The notes under the pieces: generated by a model
The model's input: the letters and a program-made list of their open reading frames with translations, nothing else
Databases searched by the model: none
What the model was told of the DNA's origin: nothing
Made by a program: the position numbers and the translations under genes
Shown: one piece after another, positions 8,994 to 17,151 of the stretch
Position numbering within the stretch: position 1 is the first letter of the stretch
How the letters are laid out: each line of letters begins with the position of its first letter
Assembly (NCBI RefSeq): GCF_028583725.1
Contig: NZ_CP110680.1
Span: 3,100,001 to 3,164,000, forward strand
Source of the DNA: Cellulomonas fimi
Lineage (GTDB): Bacteria; Actinomycetota; Actinomycetes; Actinomycetales; Cellulomonadaceae
DNA: 64,000 nucleotides
Direction of reading: 5' to 3'

Positions 8994-9773
8994 TCAGCGG
9001 CGCAGCAGCGTGGACAGCGGCCCGGACGCCATCTCCGACTCGGTGGCGCCCGTGATCGCGGCGAGGATCACCTCGTGGCTGACGGTCGCCGCGTCGAACT
9101 CCCCGTTGTTGCGCCCGTGGCGCAGCACGACGATCCGGTCGGCCACGGCACGGACGTCGTTCATGTTGTGCGAGATCAGCACGACGCCCAGGCCGAGGTC
9201 GCGCAGCCGCTCGATGTGCACGAGCACCTCGGCCGTGTGCCCGACCGACAGCGACGCCGTGGGCTCGTCGAGCACCACCAGCCGGGGACTGCCGATCAGG
9301 GTGCGCGCGATCGCGACCGACTGCCGCTGCCCCTTCGACAGCGTGGACAGCGGCGAGCGGACGGACGGGATGCGGCTGTTGAGGTCGCGCAGGACCTGCC
9401 GCGCGATGAGCTCCATGCGGCCGTCGTCGCGCGCGGGACCGCTGCGCAGCTCGCGGCCGAGGAACAGGTTGGACGTCACGTCGAGGTTCTCGCACAGCGC
9501 GAGGTCCTGGAACACCGTCGCGATCCCGAGCTCGCGCGCCGCGGTCGCCGACGGGATGGTGACCTGCTCGCCGTCGATCTCGATGAGGCCCGTGTCGGGA
9601 GCGAGCACCCCGGAGATCATCTTCGCGAGCGTGGACTTGCCGGCGCCGTTGTCACCCACCAGGGCCACGATCTCGTGCGTGTGCACGTCGATGTCGACGT
9701 CGACGAGCGCCTCGACCGCGCTGAACCTCTTGGTGATGCCCCGCATCGAGAGCAGGGGGACGTCGCCGCTCAT
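8994..9773 (-). CDS. Orphan CUT2-type sugar ABC ATPase (FrcA-like, single domain)
   Basis: This 259-residue ATPase of the ribose/fructose-type (CUT2) sugar importers has one nucleotide-binding domain. Walker A is GDNGAGKS, the signature is the variant LSKGQRQS, and Walker B is LVVLDEPTASLS followed by LISHNMNDV. It resembles FrcA-like single-domain proteins rather than the two-domain ATPases. No second permease or binding protein lies beside it, and the complete transporter upstream already has its own two-domain ATPase at 12333-13880. It may serve a permease elsewhere or act as an alternative motor. A possible promoter is TTGACG-17 nt-ATTCAC (9812-9840), so it may be read separately from the ROK gene. 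Confidence 0.85.
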   Translation of the reverse strand: MSGDVPLLSMRGITKRFSAVEALVDVDIDVHTHEIVALVGDNGAGKSTLAKMISGVLAPDTGLIEIDGEQVTIPSATAARELGIATVFQDLALCENLDVTSNLFLGRELRSGPARDDGRMELIARQVLRDLNSRIPSVRSPLSTLSKGQRQSVAIARTLIGSPRLVVLDEPTASLSVGHTAEVLVHIERLRDLGLGVVLISHNMNDVRAVADRIVVLRHGRNNGEFDAATVSHEVILAAITGATESEMASGPLSTLLRR

Positions 9774-9852
9774 CTGTTCACCTGCTCCCCGTCGAGCACG
9801 CCCTGCGTGCAGTGAATGGCGCGCCTCGCCGCTCCGTCAAGTGTGCGCCCGG

Positions 9853-11064
9853 TCATGCCGGTCCCGTCGCGGTGCCGACGTCCTCGTCGGCGTCGACCCG
9901 CAACGGTACGTCGGTCGAGCGCAGCGCGAGGGCGAGTGCGCCGATCACCTCCGCGCGTGACCCGAGCGCCGCGGCGACGACCTCGAGCGGGACGAACGGG
10001 TTGAGACGGACCTTGCGACGTGCGGCCTCGCGCAGCGGGCGCAGCAGCACCTCCCCCGTGTCGGCGAGCTCGCCGCCGACGACGACGATCTGCGGGTTGA
10101 CGGCCACCCCGAGCCCGGCGACGACGCGGCCGATCGCGGTGCCGGCGTCGGCGACGACCTGTGCGCAGCGCTGGTCGCCGTCGTTGGTGCGCTGGACGAC
10201 GTCGCGCAGCGCGAGCGCCCCGTGGCTGTTCCGGAGGCGTCCGAGCAGGGCCTGCGCGCCGACGACCGTGTCGAGGCACCCGTCGTTGCCGCAGCGGCAC
10301 GGCTCACCGGGGAACTCGACGGGGATGTGGCCGATCGCGCCGGCCGTGCCGCCCGCCCCGCGGTGCACGTGCCCGCCGATGACGATGCCGGCGCCGACCC
10401 CGTGCGACACGCGTACGTAGAGGGAGTCGCCGGCCTGCCGGGCGGCGCCGAGCGTGGACTCGGCGATCGCGCCGAGGTTGGCGTCGTTGTCGACGTAGAC
10501 GGGGAGCCCGAGGCGCTTCGACAGCACCTGGCCGACGTGGACGTCGTCCCAGCCCGGCATGAGCCCGGCCACGGAGACCATGCCGGTCGACGAGTCGACC
10601 GGCACCGGCACGCCGACCCCGAGCCCGACGACGTCGTCGAGCGTCGCGCCGACCCGCTCGAGCAGGTCCACGACGAGGAGCGCCACGCGGTCGAGGCTCG
10701 TGTCGGCGCGGTGCCCTGCGGGCAGCGGGAGCGACTGCTCGGCGATGACCTCGTGCGTGAAGTCGCCCAGCACGACGCGCATGCTGCGGTGGCCGACCTG
10801 GACGCCGACCGCGAGACCCACGCGGCGGGCGAGCGTGACCATCTGGGCACGCCGCCCGCTGCGGGTGGTGTTGGCGGTGTCGACGACGCCCGCGGCGAGG
10901 AGCTCGCGGACGATCGTCGACACCGTGGCCTGCGACAGGCCGGTCGCGGTGGCGAGCTCGACCTGGGTGAGCCCGCCGTACCGCTTGACGGTCTCGACGA
11001 CGAGGACGCGGTTGGCCTCGCGCAGGGACGACTGCGAGCCGGCTGCCGCTGCTCGCCTGCTCAC
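9853..11064 (-). CDS. ROK-family transcriptional repressor (XylR/NagC type)
   Basis: This 403-residue ROK regulator has an N-terminal winged helix (residues about 15-75, GLTQVELATATGLSQATVSTIVREL) and a sugar-kinase-like C-terminal half. The latter holds VDNDAN (Asp194), GAIGH (His246) and the zinc motif CxCGNxGC (Cys256, 258 and 263). Such proteins repress sugar-uptake operons and release DNA when the sugar binds. It lies between the orphan ATPase and the monosaccharide ABC operon, which is its most likely target. A TAGGTT hexamer at 11073-11078 ends 8 nt before the GTG at 11064, suggesting a short or absent leader and separate transcription. Confidence 0.92.
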   Translation of the reverse strand: MSRRAAAAGSQSSLREANRVLVVETVKRYGGLTQVELATATGLSQATVSTIVRELLAAGVVDTANTTRSGRRAQMVTLARRVGLAVGVQVGHRSMRVVLGDFTHEVIAEQSLPLPAGHRADTSLDRVALLVVDLLERVGATLDDVVGLGVGVPVPVDSSTGMVSVAGLMPGWDDVHVGQVLSKRLGLPVYVDNDANLGAIAESTLGAARQAGDSLYVRVSHGVGAGIVIGGHVHRGAGGTAGAIGHIPVEFPGEPCRCGNDGCLDTVVGAQALLGRLRNSHGALALRDVVQRTNDGDQRCAQVVADAGTAIGRVVAGLGVAVNPQIVVVGGELADTGEVLLRPLREAARRKVRLNPFVPLEVVAAALGSRAEVIGALALALRSTDVPLRVDADEDVGTATGPA

Positions 11065-11072
11065 GGGGCCAG

Positions 11073-11078
11073 AACCTA
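11073..11078 (-). promoter_or_regulatory. -10 hexamer TAGGTT of the ROK gene
   Basis: TAGGTT lies 8 nt before the GTG at 11064, in the gap after the permease gene. It fits TANNNT and would give a leaderless or nearly leaderless mRNA. Confidence 0.5.
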
Positions 11079-11103
11079 CCGCGCCGTCGGGACCGTCAGG
11101 ACG

Positions 11104-12336
11104 CTACTGCGTCCCGGCACGCCGCTTGTTGATCAGGTCGAAGGCCACCGCAAGCAGCAGCACGAGGCCCTTGATCGCCATCTGCCAGGACGGGTCGACC
11201 GACATGATCGACAGGCCCATGTTGAGCACGCCCATGATGAGCGCGCCGACGATCGCGCCGGAGATCCGGCCGATGCCGCCGGTGACCGCCGCGCCGCCGA
11301 TGAAGCAGGCGGCGATCGCGTCGAGCTCGTAGTTCTGGCCGGCCGCAGCGATGGCCGCACCGGCACGGGCGGTCGTCACGACGGCCGCCGCACCGGCGAG
11401 CAGGCCCATGTTGACGAAGATCCAGAAGTCGACGCGCCGGGTGTTGACGCCCGAGAGGCCCGCCGCGAGACGGTTGCCGCCGATCGCGTAGATGTGCCGG
11501 CCGAACACCGTGCGTCCCATGAGGAACGTGTAGGCGACGACGAGGACACCGACGATGACGAGCACGATCGGGGTGCCGCCCGCGGAGAACGACAGGATCA
11601 CCGTGAGGATGCCGATGCCGATCGCGACGAGCGCGAGCTTGGCGACGAACGCGCCCATCGGCTCGACGTACAGCTCGTGCTTGCGCAGCGACGACCGGGC
11701 CCGCAGCTGCGAGATGACGATCGCCACGATCGCGAGCGCCCCGATGACGAGCGTCACGACGTCCATGTTGTTGACGAACCCGAGGAAGTTCGGCAGCGAG
11801 CCCTTCGAGATCGCGATGAACTGCGAGGGCAGACCGGCGACGGTCTCACCGACGACGACGAGCGCGAGGCCGCGGAAGACGAGCATGCCCGCGAGGGTGA
11901 CGATGAACGCGGGGATGCCGACGTACGCGACCCAGAACCCCTGCCAGACGCCGACGAGGCCACCGACCGCGAGGCCGATGAGGATCGCGACGACCCACGG
12001 CATGTCGAAGTCGCGCATGGTGACCGCGACGATGCCGCCGACGAACGCGACCACCGACCCGACGGACAGGTCGATGTGCCCGGCGACGATCACCATGACC
12101 ATGCCGATGGCGAGGATCATGACGTACGCGTTCTGCTGGAACAGCGCCGCGACGTTGTTGGCGAGCAGCAGCTTGCCGTCGGTGAGCACCTGGAACAGCA
12201 GGACGATCACGACGAGCGCGCCGAAGATGCCGTACTGGCGAGCGTTCCCACCGAGGCCCTGCATGCGCTGCGACAGCGGCACGCGCGGCTGCGACCCGGG
12301 AGGGGCCGCCGGTGCGAGGTTGGTGTCCGTGGTCAT
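11104..12336 (-). CDS. mmsB: Multiple-monosaccharide ABC transporter permease (GguB/MmsB type)
   Basis: This 410-residue CUT2 permease has about ten transmembrane segments. It carries the hallmark [16 protein letters not shown] early, and [21 protein letters not shown] with [12 protein letters not shown] in the second half. The length (about 400) and these motifs fit the GguB/MmsB/XylH subgroup that moves several aldoses. The ATG at 12336 overlaps the stop of the ATPase gene by 4 nt. It works with the ATPase at 12333-13880 and the lipoprotein at 13959-15083. The exact sugar (xylose, glucose, arabinose, galactose) cannot be read from the sequence. Confidence 0.92.
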   Translation of the reverse strand: MTTDTNLAPAAPPGSQPRVPLSQRMQGLGGNARQYGIFGALVVIVLLFQVLTDGKLLLANNVAALFQQNAYVMILAIGMVMVIVAGHIDLSVGSVVAFVGGIVAVTMRDFDMPWVVAILIGLAVGGLVGVWQGFWVAYVGIPAFIVTLAGMLVFRGLALVVVGETVAGLPSQFIAISKGSLPNFLGFVNNMDVVTLVIGALAIVAIVISQLRARSSLRKHELYVEPMGAFVAKLALVAIGIGILTVILSFSAGGTPIVLVIVGVLVVAYTFLMGRTVFGRHIYAIGGNRLAAGLSGVNTRRVDFWIFVNMGLLAGAAAVVTTARAGAAIAAAGQNYELDAIAACFIGGAAVTGGIGRISGAIVGALIMGVLNMGLSIMSVDPSWQMAIKGLVLLLAVAFDLINKRRAGTQ

Positions 12337-13880
12337 CGGGCCGTCACGTCCTTCTCCATGGTCATGTACTGCATGAGGCGCTCCTGCGTGGCCTCGTCGC
12401 GGGCGACCTCACCCGTGACCCGGCCCTGGCTGAGCGCGTAGATGCGGTCGCAGATCCCGATCAGCTCCGGCAGCTCGGAGGAGATGACGATGACGCCCTT
12501 CCCCGCGTCCGCGAGCCGGTTGATGATCCCGTAGATCTCGTACTTCGCGCCCACGTCGATGCCGCGCGTGGGCTCGTCGAGGATGAGCACGTCCGGATCC
12601 GCGTAGATCCACTTGCTCAGCACGACCTTCTGCTGGTTGCCGCCGGACAGCTTGCCGACGAGCGCCGACACGGTCGGCGTCTTGATGTTGAGCTCCTTGC
12701 GGTACCGCTCGGCGACCTTCTCCTCCTGCCGACGGTCCACCACGCCGAGCCGCGCGAGCTTGCCGAGCGCGGACGCGGACACGTTGTGCTGGATCGTGTC
12801 GATGAGGTTGAGGCCGAACCGCTTGCGGTCCTCGGTCGCGTAGGCGATGCCGTGGCGGATCGCCGCGCCGACGTTCCGGAGGTCGATCTCCTTGCCGTCC
12901 TTGAAGACGCGGCCGCTGACGCGCGAGCCGTAGGAGCGACCGAAGAGGCTCATCGCGAGCTCGGTGCGTCCCGCGCCCATGAGGCCCGCGACGCCGACGA
13001 TCTCGCCGCGGCGCACGGTGAGCGACGCGCTGTCGACGACCCGGCGGCTCTGGTCGATGGGGTGGTGGACGGTCCAGTCCTCGATGCGCAGGACCTCCTC
13101 GCCGATGTTCGGCGTGTGGTCCGGGAACCGGTTGTCGAGCGACCGCCCGACCATGCCCCGGATGATGCGCTCCTCGCTGACCTTCTCCTCGCCACGCATC
13201 TCGAGCGTCTCGATGGTCTTGCCGTCGCGGATGATCGTCGTGGTGTCGGCGATGGCCTCGATCTCGTTCAGCTTGTGGCTGATGATGATCGAGGTGATGC
13301 CGTGCTCACGGAGCCCGTCGATGAGGCCGAGCAGGTGCGCGGAGTCCTCGTCGTTCAGGGCGGCCGTCGGCTCGTCGAGGATGAGCAGCTTGACCTCCTT
13401 GGAGAGCGCCTTGGCGATCTCCACGAGCTGCTGCTTGCCGACGCCGATGTCGACGATCTTGGTGTCGGGACGCTCGTCGAGGCCCACGCGGGCGAGCAGC
13501 TTCGCGGCCTCGGAGTTGGTCTTGTTCCAGTCGACGACGCCGCGCTCCGCCTGCTCGTTGCCGAGGAAGATGTTCTCGGCGATCGACAGGAAGGGGCTCA
13601 GCGCGAGCTCCTGGTGGATGATGACGATGCCGTGGTGCTCGGAGTCCCGGATGCCCTTGAACTCCACGACCTCGCCGTCGAAGACGATGTCGCCCTCGTA
13701 GGTGCCGTGCGGGTAGACGCCCGAGAGCACCTTCATCAGCGTCGACTTGCCGGCGCCGTTCTCTCCGCAGATCGCGTGCACCTCGCCGCGGCTCACCGAG
13801 AGGTTCACGTCCTGCAGCGCGATCACGCCGGGGAACTTCTTGGTGATGCTCCGCATCTCGAGGATGTGGTCGGTGGTCAT
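12333..13880 (-). CDS. mmsA: Multiple-monosaccharide ABC transporter ATPase (GguA/MmsA type)
   Basis: This 515-residue protein has two nucleotide-binding domains in tandem, as usual for CUT2 importers. The first has a full Walker A (GENGAGKS), a weak signature region (DIGVGKQQ) and Walker [12 protein letters not shown]. The second has a degenerate Walker A ([10 protein letters not shown]), the signature KLSGGNQQK and [11 protein letters not shown], so it shows the usual asymmetric ATPase pair. The ATG at 13880 follows the binding-protein gene by 78 nt that contain a strong hairpin. It is translationally coupled to the permease through an ATGA overlap. Confidence 0.93.
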   Translation of the reverse strand: MTTDHILEMRSITKKFPGVIALQDVNLSVSRGEVHAICGENGAGKSTLMKVLSGVYPHGTYEGDIVFDGEVVEFKGIRDSEHHGIVIIHQELALSPFLSIAENIFLGNEQAERGVVDWNKTNSEAAKLLARVGLDERPDTKIVDIGVGKQQLVEIAKALSKEVKLLILDEPTAALNDEDSAHLLGLIDGLREHGITSIIISHKLNEIEAIADTTTIIRDGKTIETLEMRGEEKVSEERIIRGMVGRSLDNRFPDHTPNIGEEVLRIEDWTVHHPIDQSRRVVDSASLTVRRGEIVGVAGLMGAGRTELAMSLFGRSYGSRVSGRVFKDGKEIDLRNVGAAIRHGIAYATEDRKRFGLNLIDTIQHNVSASALGKLARLGVVDRRQEEKVAERYRKELNIKTPTVSALVGKLSGGNQQKVVLSKWIYADPDVLILDEPTRGIDVGAKYEIYGIINRLADAGKGVIVISSELPELIGICDRIYALSQGRVTGEVARDEATQERLMQYMTMEKDVTAR

Positions 13881-13914
13881 GTGCCCCTCGCTGGATGGTC
13901 CGTCACGGCCGTGC

Positions 13915-13949
13915 GGGCCGCCGGCGCGCGCGGTGCGCGCCGGCGGCCC
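13915..13949. other. 15-bp GC hairpin between binding-protein and ATPase genes
   Basis: A perfect inverted repeat (13915-13929 and 13935-13949) with a 5-nt loop lies in the 78-nt gap after the sugar-binding lipoprotein stop. There is no U-tract. Such hairpins in ABC operons commonly protect or attenuate the mRNA, so that the binding protein is made in excess. Confidence 0.7.
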
Positions 13950-13958
13950 GGCGGAGGG

Positions 13959-15083
13959 TCAGAGACCCAGGTCCTCGGCCTTGTAGAAGCCGGAGTCCAC
14001 GAGCACCGACTCGACGGTGTCGGGCGTCACGACCTGCGGGTCGAGCAGGTAGGTCGGGACGACCTTCACGCCGTTGTCGTACGTCTCCTCGTCGTTGACG
14101 TCGACGGTCTCGCCCTCGACGATCTGGCCGACCATCTTGGCGACCTGGTCACCCAGCGCGCGGGTGTCCTTCCAGACCGTCATCGACTGCTTGTCGGCGA
14201 GCATGTTGAGCACGTTCGCCTGGTCGGCGTCCTGGCCGGTCAGCACGGGCCAGTCGGTGCCGGGCACGTAGCCGGCGCCCTCGAGGGCCTGGGCGATGCC
14301 CAGCGCGAGCGAGTCGTTCGGCGACAGGACGACGTTGACCTTCTGGCCGCCGCCGTAGAACGAGTTGAGGCGGTTCTCCATCTCGGCCTGGGCGGTGTCG
14401 GAGCCCCAGCCCTGGATGCCGATGGAGGCCCAGTCGTCGTTCGAGGCCGGCGCCTTGCCCGACGGGACGACGAGCTTGCCCTCCTCGACGTACGGGAGCA
14501 GGACGTCCCACGCGCCGGAGAAGAAGAACTTGGCGTTGTTGTCGTCCGGCGAGCCCGCGAACGGCTCGAGGTTGAACGGCCCCGCGGCGTTCTTGAGGTC
14601 GAGGGCCTCCTCGATGAACTGGCCCTGGAGCGTGCCGACCTTCTCGTTGTCGAACGTCGCGTAGTAGTCGACGTTCGGCGTGTCGTTGATGAGGCGGTCG
14701 TACGCGATGACGGTGATGTCCGCCGCCGCCGCGTCCTCGAGGACCGGCGCGAGGGCCGTGCCGTCGATCGACGCGATGACCAGGACGTCGGCGCCCTGGT
14801 TGATCATGTTCTGGATCTGCGTGATCTGCTGGTCGACCTTGTTGTCGGCGTACTGCAGCGTCGTCTCGTAGCCGGCGTCCTGCAGCAGCTCCTCGAGGTG
14901 CGAGCCGTCACGGTTCCACCGCTCGAGGCTCTTCGTCGGCATCGCGATGCCGATGAGGGTGTCCTCGGCGCTGCCGCCCGTCTCCTCGCCGCCCGACTCA
15001 CGCTCCTGGCTGCAGGCCGAGAGTCCGACGATCAGGCCGGCCGTGGCGACGCCGACGGCCACCTTCCTCCATGCAAAAGACAT
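13959..15083 (-). CDS. chvE: Multiple-monosaccharide-binding lipoprotein (ChvE type)
   Basis: This 374-residue extracellular binding protein captures aldoses for the transporter. The N terminus (MSFAWRKVAVG, hydrophobic stretch, LSAC) is a lipoprotein signal with the lipidated Cys at residue 24. The mature protein is a periplasmic-binding type I fold: IGIAMPTKSLERWNRDG at the start, GADVLVIASIDGTAL, TVIAYDRLI and VVLSPNDSLALGIAQAL. The ATG at 15083 has a GGAG motif 9 nt upstream; the frame is open for 60 more codons but without a signal sequence. It is the first and probably most expressed gene of the operon, and a hairpin follows it. Confidence 0.93.
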   Translation of the reverse strand: MSFAWRKVAVGVATAGLIVGLSACSQERESGGEETGGSAEDTLIGIAMPTKSLERWNRDGSHLEELLQDAGYETTLQYADNKVDQQITQIQNMINQGADVLVIASIDGTALAPVLEDAAAADITVIAYDRLINDTPNVDYYATFDNEKVGTLQGQFIEEALDLKNAAGPFNLEPFAGSPDDNNAKFFFSGAWDVLLPYVEEGKLVVPSGKAPASNDDWASIGIQGWGSDTAQAEMENRLNSFYGGGQKVNVVLSPNDSLALGIAQALEGAGYVPGTDWPVLTGQDADQANVLNMLADKQSMTVWKDTRALGDQVAKMVGQIVEGETVDVNDEETYDNGVKVVPTYLLDPQVVTPDTVESVLVDSGFYKAEDLGL

Positions 15084-15464
15084 CGTTGTCCGCTCCCTGG
15101 TTGCACCGTCCGGCCGCGTCGTCCGGGGCGTCTCTGCCCGTCGACACCCACGCGGACCACTGCTTGGCCCGCGCCGGTCGCGCGTCCGGTCATGTCGTTT
15201 GAATTCAAGACCCGAAGCCAAGCCTGGTGCAAGTTCCGTTACCAACCTGTGTCTTCCGGACACGTGGTTGCGCTCCCACGTACTCCGGGCGGGTTAACTT
15301 TGCGATGCGAAGGCATCGGGTGACCCGGGAAACCACGCCGGGACGAACGTCCCGGCGCACGAACGGGCAAGCGCTCACCGCGGACGCTCCCCTCGCGGGG
15401 CACGTTCTCGCGGTGAGCGCGAGCAGGTACGAAGGGGGCCCGGGGGCGGCGGGGTGACGCCGCG
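15084..15464. other. Promoter region of the sugar operon
   Basis: This is the gap between the prfB stop and the sugar-binding lipoprotein. It is noticeably richer in A+T than its surroundings around 15195-15300. It holds the palindromic element at 15199-15208 and a GTTAAC at 15293-15298. No convincing gene is seen in it. Confidence 0.6.
15199..15225 (-). promoter_or_regulatory. Candidate operator/promoter of the monosaccharide operon
   Basis: TTGAATTCAA (15199-15208) is a perfect 10-bp palindrome in GC-rich surroundings, 116 nt upstream of the lipoprotein start. Read on the minus strand its first half (TTGAAT) could be a -10, 18 nt after a TTGCAC -35. A palindrome over the -10 would suit the ROK repressor encoded in the same module. 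Both hexamers are weak. Confidence 0.35.
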
Positions 15465-16577
15465 TCACGCCTCCACGGACTGCGAGCGGCGCCACCGGAT
15501 GCCGGCCTCGACGAAGTCGTCGATGTCGCCGTCGAACACCGCGGCGGGGTTGCCGACCTCGTGCTCCGTCCGCAGGTCCTTGACCATCTGGTACGGCTGG
15601 AGGACGTACGAGCGCATCTGGTCGCCCCACGACGCCTTGATGTCGCCCGCGAGCTCCTTCTTCTTCGCATCCTCCTCGGCCTTGCGGACGAGCAGCAGGC
15701 GCGACTGGAGCACGCGCAGGGCCGCGGCGCGGTTCTGGATCTGCGACTTCTCGTTCTGCATCGACACGACGATGCCCGTCGGGATGTGGGTCATGCGCAC
15801 CGCCGAGTCCGTCGTGTTGACCGACTGACCGCCCGGGCCCGACGAGCGGAACACGTCGACCTTGATCTCCGACTCGGGGATCTCGACCGAGTCCGTCCCC
15901 TCGATCAGCGGGATCACCTCGACCGCCGCGAACGACGTCTGGCGGCGCCCCTGGTTGTCGAACGGCGAGATGCGCACCAGGCGGTGCGTGCCCGCCTCGA
16001 CCGACAGGTGCCCGAACGCGTACGGCGCCTTGACCTCGAACGTCGCCGACTTCAGGCCCGCCTCCTCGGCGTAGCTCGTGTCGAGGACCGTCGTCGGGTA
16101 GCCGTGCCGCTCCGCCCAGCGCAGGTACATCCGCAGCAGCATCTCCGCGAAGTCCGCCGCGTCGACACCACCGGCGCCCGCGCGGATCGTCACGACCGCC
16201 TCGCGCTGGTCGTACTCGCCGTTGAGCAGCGTGCGGACCTCGAGCTCCCCCAGGTCCTTGCGGATCGACGCGAGCTCGACCTCGGCCTCCGCGAGGCTGT
16301 CCGCGTCCTCCATCTCGACGCCGAGCTCCACGAGCGTCTCGAGGTCGTCGATCCGGCCGCCCAGCTTCGCGACGCGGTCGAGCTCGGCCTGCGCCGCGGA
16401 CAGCGCGCTCGTCACCTTCTGCGCCGCGTCCGGGTCGTCCCACAGGTTCGGCGCGCTGGCCTGGTCCGACAGGTCGGCGATCTTCGCCTTGAGCGCGGTC
16501 GGGTCGCTCACCGCCTGGATGGACTCCAGCGTGGTGCGCAGCTCGCGGATCTCGGCGGGGAAGTCGGTGGTGGCCAC
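15465..16577 (-). CDS. prfB: Peptide chain release factor 2
   Basis: RF2 ends translation at UGA and UAA. The 370 residues contain the RF2-specific SPF tripeptide (residues 204-206) and the catalytic GGQ (249-251, in [10 protein letters not shown]). The frame is continuous: the in-frame UGA of the programmed frameshift known from E. coli prfB is absent, as is usual in high-GC actinobacteria. The GTG at 16577 follows TAGCCT (16586-16591) by 8 nt. In related genomes prfB directly precedes ftsE; here the sugar-transport module separates them. Confidence 0.97.
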   Translation of the reverse strand: MATTDFPAEIRELRTTLESIQAVSDPTALKAKIADLSDQASAPNLWDDPDAAQKVTSALSAAQAELDRVAKLGGRIDDLETLVELGVEMEDADSLAEAEVELASIRKDLGELEVRTLLNGEYDQREAVVTIRAGAGGVDAADFAEMLLRMYLRWAERHGYPTTVLDTSYAEEAGLKSATFEVKAPYAFGHLSVEAGTHRLVRISPFDNQGRRQTSFAAVEVIPLIEGTDSVEIPESEIKVDVFRSSGPGGQSVNTTDSAVRMTHIPTGIVVSMQNEKSQIQNRAAALRVLQSRLLLVRKAEEDAKKKELAGDIKASWGDQMRSYVLQPYQMVKDLRTEHEVGNPAAVFDGDIDDFVEAGIRWRRSQSVEA

Positions 16578-16585
16578 GACCGTCC

Positions 16586-16591
16586 AGGCTA
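16586..16591 (-). promoter_or_regulatory. -10 hexamer TAGCCT of prfB
   Basis: TAGCCT on the minus strand ends 8 nt before the prfB GTG and is mirrored by an identical hexamer for the divergent NUDIX gene. Confidence 0.5.
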
Positions 16592-16606
16592 CCCGGTGTC
16601 GTCCCC

Positions 16607-16612
16607 TAGCCT
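16607..16612 (+). promoter_or_regulatory. -10 hexamer TAGCCT of the NUDIX gene
   Basis: TAGCCT ends 6 nt before the GTG at 16619, the spacing expected for a leaderless mRNA. Confidence 0.55.
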
Positions 16613-16618
16613 CGGACG

Positions 16619-17056
16619 GTGGCCATCAGGGTGAGCGCGTACGCCGTCGTCGTCGACCCGCGCGGGATGCTCCTGTCCCGGCTCTCCCCCATGGTCGGCG
16701 TCGGCCCGAAGTGGACCCTGCCCGGCGGCGGGATCGACCCGTACGAGGACCCCGCCGACGCCGCCGTCCGCGAGGTGCACGAGGAGACGGGGTACGAGAT
16801 CGCGCTCGACGGGCTGCTCGGCCTCTCGTCGCTCGTCGTCGACCCGGCGCTCGCCCCCACGAACCTCCCCGTCAAGACGCACCTGCTGCGGGTCGTCTAC
16901 CGCGCGCACGTCGTGGGCGGCGACCTGCGGCACGAGGTCGACGGGTCGACCGACCTCGCCGCGTGGCAGCCGCTCGACGCCGTCGACGACCTCTACCGCG
17001 TCGAGCTCGTCGACAAGGCCCGCCGCTTCGCCGGGCTCCTGCCCGACCCGGCCTGA
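16619..17056 (+). CDS. NUDIX hydrolase
   Basis: This 145-residue NUDIX protein would hydrolyse a nucleoside-diphosphate derivative. The NUDIX box runs from the glycines of [12 protein letters not shown] through [14 protein letters not shown], with the metal-binding REVHEETG core intact. No additional domain is present, so the substrate cannot be told. The GTG at 16619 is preceded by TAGCCT and no Shine-Dalgarno sequence, in line with a leaderless transcript. It is divergent from prfB. Confidence 0.85.
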   Translation: MAIRVSAYAVVVDPRGMLLSRLSPMVGVGPKWTLPGGGIDPYEDPADAAVREVHEETGYEIALDGLLGLSSLVVDPALAPTNLPVKTHLLRVVYRAHVVGGDLRHEVDGSTDLAAWQPLDAVDDLYRVELVDKARRFAGLLPDPA

Positions 17057-17135
17057 CGCCGAACGCCCGGGCGGCGCACCGCCGGCGGCGGCGCGCTCGA
17101 CGTCACCCGTCCGCGCGCGCGTGTGGGTGGTCGGT

Positions 17136-17151
17136 TCGAACATGTGTTCGT
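17136..17151. promoter_or_regulatory. LexA (SOS) box in front of dinB
   Basis: TCGAACATGTGTTCGT matches the actinobacterial SOS box TCGAAC-N4-GTTCGA in 15 of 16 positions, the last base being T instead of A. It touches the chosen GTG start at 17150, so LexA bound here would block dinB transcription. Confidence 0.88.

Noticed and set aside
12312..15323. Plus-strand open frame of about 1000 codons opposite the sugar ABC genes
   Set aside because: It is an antisense shadow of clearly identified ATPase and binding-protein genes, caused by the high G+C.
15465..16577. Programmed frameshift in prfB
   Set aside because: The reading frame is continuous and there is no in-frame UGA near codon 25.
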